Origin: Paracoccaceae bacterium
GTDB lineage: Bacteria; Pseudomonadota; Alphaproteobacteria; Rhodobacterales; Rhodobacteraceae
Reading direction: 5' to 3'
Assembly (NCBI GenBank): GCA_023259435.1
Contig: JALRHZ010000002.1
Location: 1-64,000 of the forward strand
Length of the DNA stretch: 64,000 bases
The translations under genes were made by a program, and so were the position numbers. Numbering within the stretch: the stretch's first letter is position 1; every line of letters begins with the position of its first letter. This document shows positions 26,718-34,850 of the stretch, in pieces. A model generated the notes under the pieces. The model was not told the DNA's origin, searched no databases, and saw nothing but the letters and a program-made list of their open reading frames with translations.

Positions 26718-27679
26718 CCCCTCAAGACATGGAACAGCGTATAGTCCGTTATGGCGATTTGAAACCTTGTAAAACGGCGTTTATCGACGCGCATACTCCG
26801 GGCAGCGATCAAAAGGAAAACTTTACGATCATTGGCGGTGGCGTGTCAGAAAGCCCAGATCAACATGTGCATATTTCGATCCCGCATGGGTTCAACATCG
26901 GGGCCGCTGGGCAGCCGCCCAAATGCCGCAATTCTTTGCATGACCATCGCACCGCTGAGGCTTTCTTTGTGCTATCGGGCCGGTGGCGGTTTTTCTGGGG
27001 CCGTTGGGGGGATGCGGGTGAAGTCACCCTAGAGCAGGGCGATATTTTCAACATTCCTACTGGAATTTTCCGTGGCTTTGAAAACATTGGTACCGATTAC
27101 GGAATGATCATGGCCATTCTTGGTGGCGATGATGCGGGCGGCGGTGTCATGTGGGCGCCCCAAGTGATCGAGGATGCCGCCGATCACGGTCTGATACTTG
27201 GTGAAAATGGCAAGCTTTATGATACGAAAAAACAACAGCGCTTGCCCGAAGGTCTCAAGCCAATGCCGCTGATGAGCGACGAAGAACTTGCCAAACGTCC
27301 GGAACCAACAACAGTCGAGGTGTTACCAAATCACGTGGCGCGGTACTTGGATATGGTGGCCTATGCAGACAAACGCCCCTGTAAGGTGATTGGCGAAACG
27401 GGCCTGTTGCGCGATCGTCCCGGCTTTGAAGTTGATTTCATAACCCGCGCAAGTGCGACAGAGACCAAACACAAACACGACCGCCCTAGCGTTTTGATGC
27501 CTGTGCGGGGTCATTGGCGAGTCGATTGGGACGGCGGCTCAACCACCTTGGCCCCTGGGGACACTATGTCGGTTCCCGAAAATGTGATGCATTCGGCGGT
27601 CCCGTCCATGACCGGCGAGGCCGCGATGTATCATATCGTCGCCACAGATGATCCTGCGGGATTGACGTGGAACGGCTAA
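26714..27679 (+). CDS. Bicupin protein
   Basis: A 321-residue protein with two cupin barrels. Barrel 1 has HDHRTAEAFFVLSGRWRFFW followed by LEQGDIFNIPTGIFRGFEN. Barrel 2 has KHKHDRPSVLMPVRGHWRVD and LAPGDTMSVPENVMHSAVP. His clusters at the usual metal positions are present in both, most clearly in barrel 2. Related bicupins include gentisate-type dioxygenases and sugar-acid isomerases. An isomerase, dioxygenase or sensor role cannot be separated here. It starts inside the end of the SnoaL-like gene (ATGA). Confidence 0.75.
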   Translation: MTPQDMEQRIVRYGDLKPCKTAFIDAHTPGSDQKENFTIIGGGVSESPDQHVHISIPHGFNIGAAGQPPKCRNSLHDHRTAEAFFVLSGRWRFFWGRWGDAGEVTLEQGDIFNIPTGIFRGFENIGTDYGMIMAILGGDDAGGGVMWAPQVIEDAADHGLILGENGKLYDTKKQQRLPEGLKPMPLMSDEELAKRPEPTTVEVLPNHVARYLDMVAYADKRPCKVIGETGLLRDRPGFEVDFITRASATETKHKHDRPSVLMPVRGHWRVDWDGGSTTLAPGDTMSVPENVMHSAVPSMTGEAAMYHIVATDDPAGLTWNG

Positions 27680-27746
27680 TCTACCTGCATCGTGGCACAG
27701 TACCGATGTGATATCGACGTTAACCAGACTTGGGAGAATTGGGTAA

Positions 27747-28868
27747 ATGAGCAAAATATTAACAACGCATGTGGGGTCCTTGCCCCGCACTCAAGACGTG
27801 GTCGATTTCATCTTTGCCCGCGAAAATAACGCTTCCTATTCACAGGATGATTTTGATGCCTGCATGACGGCGGCGGTATCCGAAACTGTGCGCAAACAAG
27901 TTGCTGCTGGTGTCGATATTGTCAGTGATGGCGAGACGTCGAAAATTAGTTATGCCACCTATGTCAAAGATCGCTACACAGGGTTTGACGGGGACAGCCC
28001 TCGTAACGCGCCAGCCGATCTAAAGATGTTCCCAGGGTTCTTGAAACGCCTTGCGGATGATGGGGGAACGCCGCAATATGCCCGCCCGATGTGCGTCGGC
28101 GAAGTGCGGTCAAAAGGCCACGGTGAGCTGGAAAAAGACATTTCCAATTTAAAGGCTGCAATGGCGGAGCATGGGGTAGAGCGCGGGTTCATGAATGCGG
28201 CGTCTCCGGGTGTGATATCGTTGTTTTTGCAAAATGATTATTATCCCAACCGAGAAGCCTATTTGGCCGCTTTGGCCGATGCAATGAAGGCCGAATATGA
28301 AACGATTGTAGCCTCTGGCTTGGATTTGCAGCTGGACTGTCCCGATCTCGCCTTGTCGCGGCATATGCTGTTCAATGATTTGTCCGATGATGAATTTGTG
28401 CGGGTTGCCAACATGCATGTAGAGGCGTTGAACCATGCGTTATCGGATGTGCCGATGGACAAAGTACGGGTTCACATTTGTTGGGGCAATTATGAGGGGC
28501 CGCATTGCTGTGATATCGGTATGGACAAAGTGTTCGACACCTTGATGTCGACTAAGGCGCGCTATGTCTTGTTCGAGACATCAAACCCCCGTCACGCACA
28601 CGAATGGACGGTGTTCCGTGATCAGAAGTCCAATATCCCAGATGACAAGGTTTTGGTCCCCGGTGTGGTGGATACTACGACAAATTTTGTCGAGCATCCT
28701 GAGTTGGTCGCACAAAGAATTCAACGTTTTACAGATATTGTGGGACGGGACCGTGTTATTGCTGGATCCGACTGCGGATTTGGTACTTTTGCCGGATTTG
28801 GGGCTGTGGATCCTGATATCGCTTATGCAAAACTCACATCTCTTTCAGAAGGAGCTGCGATTTCATGA
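27747..28868 (+). CDS. MetE C-terminal-like zinc protein (cobalamin-independent methionine synthase II family)
   Basis: A 373-residue TIM barrel of the MetE catalytic half, too short to be methionine synthase itself. The zinc thiolate site is visible as His243 and Cys245 (VHICWGN) and Cys343 (AGSDCGFGTF), with FETSNPRH between. The N-terminal THVGSLPRT is typical. Members of this group include epoxyalkane:coenzyme M transferase and proposed methyl- or alkyl-transferases. It would activate a thiol and transfer an alkyl or methyl group. It overlaps the RraA-like gene by 4 bases. The real reaction is unknown. Confidence 0.82.
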   Translation: MSKILTTHVGSLPRTQDVVDFIFARENNASYSQDDFDACMTAAVSETVRKQVAAGVDIVSDGETSKISYATYVKDRYTGFDGDSPRNAPADLKMFPGFLKRLADDGGTPQYARPMCVGEVRSKGHGELEKDISNLKAAMAEHGVERGFMNAASPGVISLFLQNDYYPNREAYLAALADAMKAEYETIVASGLDLQLDCPDLALSRHMLFNDLSDDEFVRVANMHVEALNHALSDVPMDKVRVHICWGNYEGPHCCDIGMDKVFDTLMSTKARYVLFETSNPRHAHEWTVFRDQKSNIPDDKVLVPGVVDTTTNFVEHPELVAQRIQRFTDIVGRDRVIAGSDCGFGTFAGFGAVDPDIAYAKLTSLSEGAAIS

Positions 28869-29560
28869 ACGACAGTTTACTCGCGCTTTTACAGAGGGTT
28901 GATACGCCTACAGTCTGCAATGCAATCGAAGTGGCCCAAGGCAAACGTGGCTTTGCGAATTTCACGCGTGGTACAATGATCGCGTCTGCACCTGAGGCGG
29001 GCGCGATTGTTGGATATGCACGAACCGCTCAGATCGCCGCAGTAGAGCCGCCGACAGAGGCACCAGAGGTCATAAAGGCGCGCCGAATGGCATATTATAA
29101 ACATATGGCATCCGGCCCGCGCCCAGCGCTTGCCGTTGTTGAGGACATGGATTTTCCACATTGTATTGGCGCCTATTGGGGTGAGATCAACACAACGGTG
29201 CATAAGGGATTTGGTCTTGGCGGTGCGTTGACCAATGGCGTGATGCGCGACTTGGGTGATCTGCCCGATGGTTTTCCTGTTATCGCAGGGTCCATCGGCC
29301 CAAGTCATGGGTTTGTTCATGTGCGGTCCGTCGCAGAACCCGTTACCATTTTTGGAATGCATGTACAGGATGGTGATCTGGTGCATGCGGATCGACACGG
29401 AGCCTTGGTTGTCCCAAGTGACGTTGTGCCAAATCTAGAGGCTGCGATCCTGAAATTGCTTGACACAGAAAAGCTTATCCTCGAGCCAGCCCGAGAGGAT
29501 GGTTTTGATTTTGAAGCCTTTGAAAAAGCATGGGCTGCGTTCGAAGCGGCACGCACCTAG
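28865..29560 (+). CDS. RraA/HMG-aldolase family protein
   Basis: A 231-residue member of the class II pyruvate aldolase/RraA family. The loop GLGGALTNGVMRDLGDL is the metal- and substrate-binding signature, with Arg and Asp at the catalytic positions, and VVEDMDFPH precedes it. Family aldolases cleave 4-hydroxy-4-methyl-2-oxoglutarate or 4-carboxy-4-hydroxy-2-oxoadipate to pyruvate. As the last gene of the operon it could carry out the final C-C cleavage. A regulatory RraA role is less likely in this context. Confidence 0.8.
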   Translation: MNDSLLALLQRVDTPTVCNAIEVAQGKRGFANFTRGTMIASAPEAGAIVGYARTAQIAAVEPPTEAPEVIKARRMAYYKHMASGPRPALAVVEDMDFPHCIGAYWGEINTTVHKGFGLGGALTNGVMRDLGDLPDGFPVIAGSIGPSHGFVHVRSVAEPVTIFGMHVQDGDLVHADRHGALVVPSDVVPNLEAAILKLLDTEKLILEPAREDGFDFEAFEKAWAAFEAART

Positions 29561-29564
29561 GACA

Positions 29565-29602
29565 TTGCAGACATTCCGAATGTGCAAGACAGTTTTTCTT
29601 GC
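29565..29602 (+). promoter_or_regulatory. Overlapping hairpins between the catabolic operon and speA
   Basis: Hairpin 1 pairs TTGC(29565)/GCAA(29587) and ACATT/GAATGT. Hairpin 2 pairs GCAAG (29584-29588) with CTTGC (29598-29602). They share GCAA, so they exclude each other. A T-run (29593-29597) follows hairpin 1, consistent with a terminator for the catabolic operon. CCGC/GCGG at 29616-29630 forms a third small stem before speA. Confidence 0.45.
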
Positions 29603-29666
29603 GAGGGGGGGATAACCGCGCTATGTGCGGATTAATTGTCACTGGCTTTTTGGAAAGATCGGTATC

Positions 29667-31547
29667 ATGTCCTCTCCCTCATCTTTTGCAGATCTTTACA
29701 ATTTTCCAGCTTGGTCAAAAGATCATTTTACGTTGAATTCTGATGGCGAAGTTGCGGTGTTAAACCCGCTTGATCCTTCTGCTAAGCCTGTCAGCTTGTA
29801 CGGAATTGTCGAAGAATTACATTCACGCGGCATTGCTTCACCGGTTTTGGTACGCGTTGAGCAATTTTTGAAAAATAGCATCGACGGTCTGCACTCGGCT
29901 TTTGGGCAGGCTATTGAAAGCGCACAGTATAAAAACCGGTATCAGGGCGTGTTTCCGATCAAGGTTAATCAACAATCCAAAGTGATTAGTAACATCGTAG
30001 AGATGGGCCGGCCGTACCATTACGGTCTTGAGGCAGGGTCCAAGCCAGAACTTGTCGTGGCCTTGTCCCAGCCTTTATCATCGCAGGCGTTAATCGTGTG
30101 TAACGGCGTAAAAGATGCCGAGTTCGTCGAGTTAGCGATGATGTCGAACCGTGTGGGGTTCAACACAATTATCGTGATCGAAAGCCCAAAAGAACTTGAT
30201 ACGATCATCGAGGTTCACAAGCGGACTGGCATGAAGCCGCGCTTAGGGGTGCGGATCAAATTGACACATCGGATTCAGGGTAAATGGCAGGAAAGCTCTG
30301 GCGATCGGTCTACCTTTGGATTGAATACTTTGCAGCTGATCAACATTGTGGACAAGCTGCGTGCGCATGATTTGTTGGATTGTCTTGTGTTACAGCACAG
30401 CCATTTAGGGTCACAAATCCCTGATATCATCGATGTACGCTATGCTGTGTCAGAGGCGTGCCGGTATTTCTCGGTCCTGAAATCTGAGGGCGTACCATTG
30501 CAATATTTGGACATTGGTGGGGGTCTTGGTGTTGATTATTCGGGCGATAAAATGGCGTCTGAAACTTCTATCAATTATACCATTCCCGAATACGCAACCA
30601 ATGTGGTCGAAACGATCAAATATGCCTTGGATGAAGCCGGTATTTCTCACCCCATTTTGGTAAGCGAAAGCGGGCGCGCGATTGTGGCACGATCCTCGAT
30701 CCTGATTACCAATGTGATTGAAGACACGCGGTATGATGCAGATGAAAAACCAGTTGTGTCGGCCGAGGATCATCATCTGTTACGCGATTTGGCGGATGTT
30801 GAGCGGTACATTGAGGAAAACCGCCTGCAAGAGTGTTTGAACGACGCCCAGTATTACCGCGATGAGATGCGCGCCTTGTTCCGTCGGGGTCACATCGGTA
30901 TTCGCGAAACAGCGCGCGGAGAGGAAATATACCTCTATCTTATGGCACGGATAAAACGCAGCGCGATGACGTCCGAAAACCTTCAGGTCCTCGAGCAGTT
31001 GGATCAGAATGTTGACATCTATCACTGTAATTTTTCACTGTTTCAATCCTTGCCGGACAGTTGGGCAATTGACCAAGTCCACCCTGTCATGCCTTTGCAG
31101 CGATTAACCGAAGAACCAACACGCAAGGCGATTTTGGCAGATATCACCTGTGATAGTGACGGAAAGCTCGAGAACTTTATCCAAGAAGACGGGTTAAAGT
31201 TTGCATTGCCGGTGCATCGTTTGACAGAGGATCCCTATTACATTGGGATTTTCTATGTGGGGGCCTATCAAGAAACACTGGGTGATTTGCACAATCTATT
31301 CGGAGATACCAATGTCGCGGTGATCCGCTTGACAGATGACGGGTTTGACTTGGTACATGACACCGAAGGTGACACCATTGCAGAAGTCCTAAGTTATGTG
31401 GAATATGATCACAAAGATTGTCTTGAGAATTTCAGGGCAACCCTAGATCGCGCGGTGTCAGACAAGCGCATAAATGGGGCTGAAAGACGCGCATTTGCAG
31501 GATTTTACCGCGAGTGCATGAATGGTTATACCTATTACGAGCTGTAA
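29667..31547 (+). CDS. speA: Biosynthetic arginine decarboxylase
   Basis: Converts arginine to agmatine, the first step of polyamine synthesis here. A fold-type III PLP enzyme of 626 residues, the family's usual size. The PLP Lys99 lies in GVFPIKVNQQ. LEAGSKPEL, HSHLGSQIPDI and YLDIGGGLGVDY give phosphate and substrate contacts. The long insert and C-terminal helical region (HCNFSLFQSLPDSWAIDQ) are specific to SpeA. The start at 29667 was chosen by homology and GGAAAGA upstream. It heads a four-gene spermidine operon, 11 bases from the next gene. Confidence 0.95.
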   Translation: MSSPSSFADLYNFPAWSKDHFTLNSDGEVAVLNPLDPSAKPVSLYGIVEELHSRGIASPVLVRVEQFLKNSIDGLHSAFGQAIESAQYKNRYQGVFPIKVNQQSKVISNIVEMGRPYHYGLEAGSKPELVVALSQPLSSQALIVCNGVKDAEFVELAMMSNRVGFNTIIVIESPKELDTIIEVHKRTGMKPRLGVRIKLTHRIQGKWQESSGDRSTFGLNTLQLINIVDKLRAHDLLDCLVLQHSHLGSQIPDIIDVRYAVSEACRYFSVLKSEGVPLQYLDIGGGLGVDYSGDKMASETSINYTIPEYATNVVETIKYALDEAGISHPILVSESGRAIVARSSILITNVIEDTRYDADEKPVVSAEDHHLLRDLADVERYIEENRLQECLNDAQYYRDEMRALFRRGHIGIRETARGEEIYLYLMARIKRSAMTSENLQVLEQLDQNVDIYHCNFSLFQSLPDSWAIDQVHPVMPLQRLTEEPTRKAILADITCDSDGKLENFIQEDGLKFALPVHRLTEDPYYIGIFYVGAYQETLGDLHNLFGDTNVAVIRLTDDGFDLVHDTEGDTIAEVLSYVEYDHKDCLENFRATLDRAVSDKRINGAERRAFAGFYRECMNGYTYYEL

Positions 31548-31558
31548 AGGAGAGCGAA

Positions 31559-32764
31559 GTGAGCAAGGTTTTGGTAATTGGCGCAGGCGGCGTCGGATCT
31601 GTGGCGGTGCATAAAATGGCGATGAATTCGGAAATTTTTTCCGACATTACGCTCGCGAGTCGAACAAAATCAAAATGCGATGACATTGCGGCTTCTGTTA
31701 AGGAACGCGTGGGTGTTGAGATTAAAACCGCCGCTTTGGATGCAATGGATGTCGCGGCCACTGTGGCTTTGATCAAGGAAACAGGCGCATCTTTGGTTGT
31801 GAACCTTGCGTTACCTTATCAGGATCTGGTGATCATGGATGCCTGCCTTGAGGCGGGCGTGAACTATCTTGATACTGCGAACTATGAACCTGAGGATGAG
31901 GCCAAATTTGAATACAGCTGGCAGTGGGCCTATCAAGATAAATTCAAACAGGCAGGTCTAACCGCAATCCTTGGGTCAGGCTTTGATCCGGGTGTGACGT
32001 CTGTGTTCGCCAAGTGGATCAAAAAGCACAAGTTGGATACAATTCGCCAGATTGATATTTTGGATTGTAATGGTGGCGACAACGGTTTGCCGTTTGCGAC
32101 GAACTTTAACCCCGAGATCAACATTCGCGAAGTGACCGCCGAGGCGCGCCATTGGGAAAATGGCGAATGGGTGACCTCTCCTGCGATGAACCACAAGGTC
32201 GAGTTTGAATTCGAAGGCGTTGGTCCAAAAAACATGTATCTAATGTATCATGAAGAACTTGAGAGCCTGTCGACGCATTTTCCCGAAATTGAACGCGCCC
32301 GTTTTTGGATGACCTTTGGGGATGCCTATATCAACCACGTCACCGTCCTGCAAAACATTGGTATGACCCGAATTGATCCGGTCATGTACGAAGGAAAGGA
32401 AATAATTCCTTTGCAGTTTCTAAAGGCGGTTTTGCCGAACCCAGGTGACTTGGGCGCCAAAACCAAAGGCAAGACCAATATTGGTGACATCATTACAGGT
32501 TCAAAGGACGGCGTAGAGAAAACTTTTTATATCAAAAACATCTGCGATCACGAGGCGTGTTTTGCAGAGGTGGGATCACAGGCCGTATCCTACACCACCG
32601 GTGTTCCGGCCATGATCGGCGCGGCGCAGGTTCTAAAGGGCAACTGGACCGAAGCCGGTGTGTGGAACATGGAACAACTTGATCCTGATGATTTTATGGA
32701 CATGCTGAATGTTCATGGTCTGCCTTGGACCGTCGAAGAACTAGATGGTCCGGTTTCCTTCTAA
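31559..32764 (+). CDS. Carboxy(nor)spermidine dehydrogenase (saccharopine dehydrogenase-like)
   Basis: A 401-residue NADP-type oxidoreductase that condenses putrescine (or diaminopropane) with aspartate semialdehyde to carboxyspermidine. A Rossmann start VLVIGAGGVGSVAVHK is followed by DTANYEPEDEAKFEY and GFDPGVTSVFAKW, the saccharopine-dehydrogenase-like pattern. Lysine metabolism is the other known role of the fold, but flanking speA, decarboxylase and agmatinase genes make the polyamine role convincing. The GTG start is preceded by AAGGAG. The stop overlaps the next start (TAATG). Confidence 0.9.
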   Translation: MSKVLVIGAGGVGSVAVHKMAMNSEIFSDITLASRTKSKCDDIAASVKERVGVEIKTAALDAMDVAATVALIKETGASLVVNLALPYQDLVIMDACLEAGVNYLDTANYEPEDEAKFEYSWQWAYQDKFKQAGLTAILGSGFDPGVTSVFAKWIKKHKLDTIRQIDILDCNGGDNGLPFATNFNPEINIREVTAEARHWENGEWVTSPAMNHKVEFEFEGVGPKNMYLMYHEELESLSTHFPEIERARFWMTFGDAYINHVTVLQNIGMTRIDPVMYEGKEIIPLQFLKAVLPNPGDLGAKTKGKTNIGDIITGSKDGVEKTFYIKNICDHEACFAEVGSQAVSYTTGVPAMIGAAQVLKGNWTEAGVWNMEQLDPDDFMDMLNVHGLPWTVEELDGPVSF

Positions 32765-33927
32765 TGGCGGAAATGATGACCACGCAATCGGGTGGGGCGG
32801 GGGCGTTTGCGCGGTTTGACTTAAACCGCGTGCCGTCGCCCTGTTTTGTTGTGGATGAGGTTGCCGTAGAAGCAAACCTCAAAATTCTGGCAGATATCAA
32901 GGCGCGGTCGGGTGCAAAAGTTCTTGCCGCGCTAAAAGCGTTTTCTATGTTTGAATTGGCGCCGTTGGTCTCGAAACACCTTGATGGCACCTGCGCAAGC
33001 GGCTTGTTTGAGGCCCGCCTTGGGGCAGAGGAATACGGTGGCTCTGTCACAACCTATTCTGCTGGCTACAAAGCCCAAGATATGGCCGAGATCGCCCGTC
33101 TTTCGGATCATGTTATCTTCAACAGTGCAGCGCAAATTGATCGCTTTGCTGATCAATGTCACGCCAATTCATTGGGCTTGCGGATTAACCCTGAACACAG
33201 CGAAGGGGAAATCCCGAAATATGATCCCTGTGCTCCCTGTTCTCGTCTAGGGATGCCGATATCACAGCTGACACCCGAGATTGTGGCCAAGGTTGATGGA
33301 TTGCACATGCACACCCTATGTGAACAAGGGTTTGAGCCGCTGCACCGGACTTGGGATGCGATTTTGCCCGTGTTAGAGCCATATTTGTCCGATTTGAAAT
33401 GGCTGAATCTGGGTGGTGGACATCACATCACACGCGCCGATTATGATCGCGATGGTTTGGTGGAGTTCCTAGGTTATTTGCGCAAGACCTATAATCTTGA
33501 GGTGTACATAGAACCGGGCGAGGCTGTCGCCCTCGATACGGGTATACTGGTCGGCGAGATTTTGGATTTGCCAGTAAATGGATCAAATCTTGCGATCACG
33601 GATATTTCCGCGACCTGTCACATGCCTGATGTGATTGAAGCACCCTATCGACCTGCGATGTTGGATGAGGTCGACGTTGGGCATTCCTATCGTCTGGGCG
33701 GGCCAAGCTGTCTTGCGGGTGATGTGATCGGTGATTATGCCCGTGCGCATCCTTTGACTGTCGGAGATCGCATCGCGTTTTTGGATCAGGCGCATTATTC
33801 GATGGTTAAGGTTAATACGTTTAACGGGATCCCTTTGCCTGCGATCGCCGTTTGGAATAGCGAAACGGATGATCTGCGCATAGTGCGCGAATTTTCATAC
33901 GCAGATTTTAAGGATCGTTTGTCATGA
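32764..33927 (+). CDS. nspC: Carboxynorspermidine/carboxyspermidine decarboxylase
   Basis: Removes the carboxyl group of carboxyspermidine to give spermidine. A 387-residue fold-type III PLP decarboxylase. The PLP Lys58 is in AALKAFSMFEL. LNLGGGHHITR and VYIEPGEAVAL bind cofactor phosphate, and GPSCLAGDVIGDY carries the active-site Cys. Upstream it overlaps the dehydrogenase stop by one base, and it overlaps the agmatinase gene by 4 bases. Short relative to SpeA because it lacks the large inserts, as expected for NspC. Confidence 0.93.
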   Translation: MAEMMTTQSGGAGAFARFDLNRVPSPCFVVDEVAVEANLKILADIKARSGAKVLAALKAFSMFELAPLVSKHLDGTCASGLFEARLGAEEYGGSVTTYSAGYKAQDMAEIARLSDHVIFNSAAQIDRFADQCHANSLGLRINPEHSEGEIPKYDPCAPCSRLGMPISQLTPEIVAKVDGLHMHTLCEQGFEPLHRTWDAILPVLEPYLSDLKWLNLGGGHHITRADYDRDGLVEFLGYLRKTYNLEVYIEPGEAVALDTGILVGEILDLPVNGSNLAITDISATCHMPDVIEAPYRPAMLDEVDVGHSYRLGGPSCLAGDVIGDYARAHPLTVGDRIAFLDQAHYSMVKVNTFNGIPLPAIAVWNSETDDLRIVREFSYADFKDRLS

Positions 33928-34769
33928 GCATTTTCTTGGACAGTGAGCTAACAGCAGAAGAGCGGACCGAGCAGGCTTTGTTTCGCGTCATTCCTGTGCC
34001 GCTAGAGCGGACGGTCTCTTATGGCTCTGGTACAGATGCCGGACCAGCTGCAATAATTGAAGCGTCCAATGAATTGGAACGCAACATCGTGGGGCAGGAG
34101 CCGTGTCTTAAGGGGATCTTCACAGAAGACGCGGTTAATTGCGATGGACCATTACCCGAAGTGATGGAGCGCATTGCTGCGCGGACAGAAGCGGCGATTG
34201 CGGACGGAAAAGTGCCGGTTGTACTAGGGGGCGAGCATTCCCTGTCTTACGGGGCGGTGATGGGGGTAAAGCGTGCCCTAGATGCACCGATCGGTATTGT
34301 GCAGATCGATGCACATGCCGATTTGCGTATGGCTTACCAAGGGGAAAAGCATTCGCATGCGTCGGTTATGCATTTGCTAACCCAAGAAGGGGTTCGTTTG
34401 GCGCAATTTGGTGTACGTGCTTTATCATTGGATGAGCAAGTGTCACGCGTTGAAAATGGCGTCTTTTTCGTGGATGCCGAAGAATTGGTTATGGGCAATA
34501 TCGCCAATGTGCCCTTACCTGACGATTTTCCCGAGCATGTGTATGTAAGCTTTGATGTCGATGGATTGGATCCCTCTCAGATGCCTGCGACTGGTACCCC
34601 TGTTCCAGGTGGATTGGGGTTTTACCAAGCGTTACACCTTGTCGAGAACGCCTTGAAAGGGCGGAAATTGGTTGGGTTTGATGTGGTGGAACTCGCCCCG
34701 CGCGAGGGCGAACATGCGTGGGATTTCACAACAGCACAGATTGTGTACCGCCTGATGGCGCGGGTCTAG
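33924..34769 (+). CDS. speB: Agmatinase
   Basis: Hydrolyses agmatine to putrescine and urea. A 281-residue ureohydrolase with the binuclear manganese motifs GGEHSLSYG, IDAHADLR and SFDVDGLDPS, followed by DVVELAPREGEH. Arginase is excluded as the better guess by the speA context. It is the last gene of the polyamine operon, although it acts second in the pathway. ATGA overlap with nspC. Confidence 0.92.
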   Translation: MSIFLDSELTAEERTEQALFRVIPVPLERTVSYGSGTDAGPAAIIEASNELERNIVGQEPCLKGIFTEDAVNCDGPLPEVMERIAARTEAAIADGKVPVVLGGEHSLSYGAVMGVKRALDAPIGIVQIDAHADLRMAYQGEKHSHASVMHLLTQEGVRLAQFGVRALSLDEQVSRVENGVFFVDAEELVMGNIANVPLPDDFPEHVYVSFDVDGLDPSQMPATGTPVPGGLGFYQALHLVENALKGRKLVGFDVVELAPREGEHAWDFTTAQIVYRLMARV

Positions 34770-34781
34770 GTAGAGCGGGAA

Positions 34782-34837
34782 AGCTTTGGTCTGGGGGATC
34801 GACCCCCAACCAAAGCTGTTACGGGCCAGAGGGCCCG
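34782..34837. terminator. Two hairpins between convergent speB and the ThDP enzyme gene
   Basis: AGCTTTGG/CCAAAGCT encloses GGGGG/CCCCC (34782-34817), and CGGGCC/GGCCCG forms a second stem (34822-34837). No strong T-run is present on the plus strand. They likely end both transcripts. Confidence 0.6.
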
Positions 34838-34850
34838 CAACCGCGGCTTG

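Noticed and set aside
28865-29560. RraA regulator of ribonuclease E
   Set aside because: It overlaps a catabolic gene and keeps the aldolase loop; a catabolic aldolase fits better.
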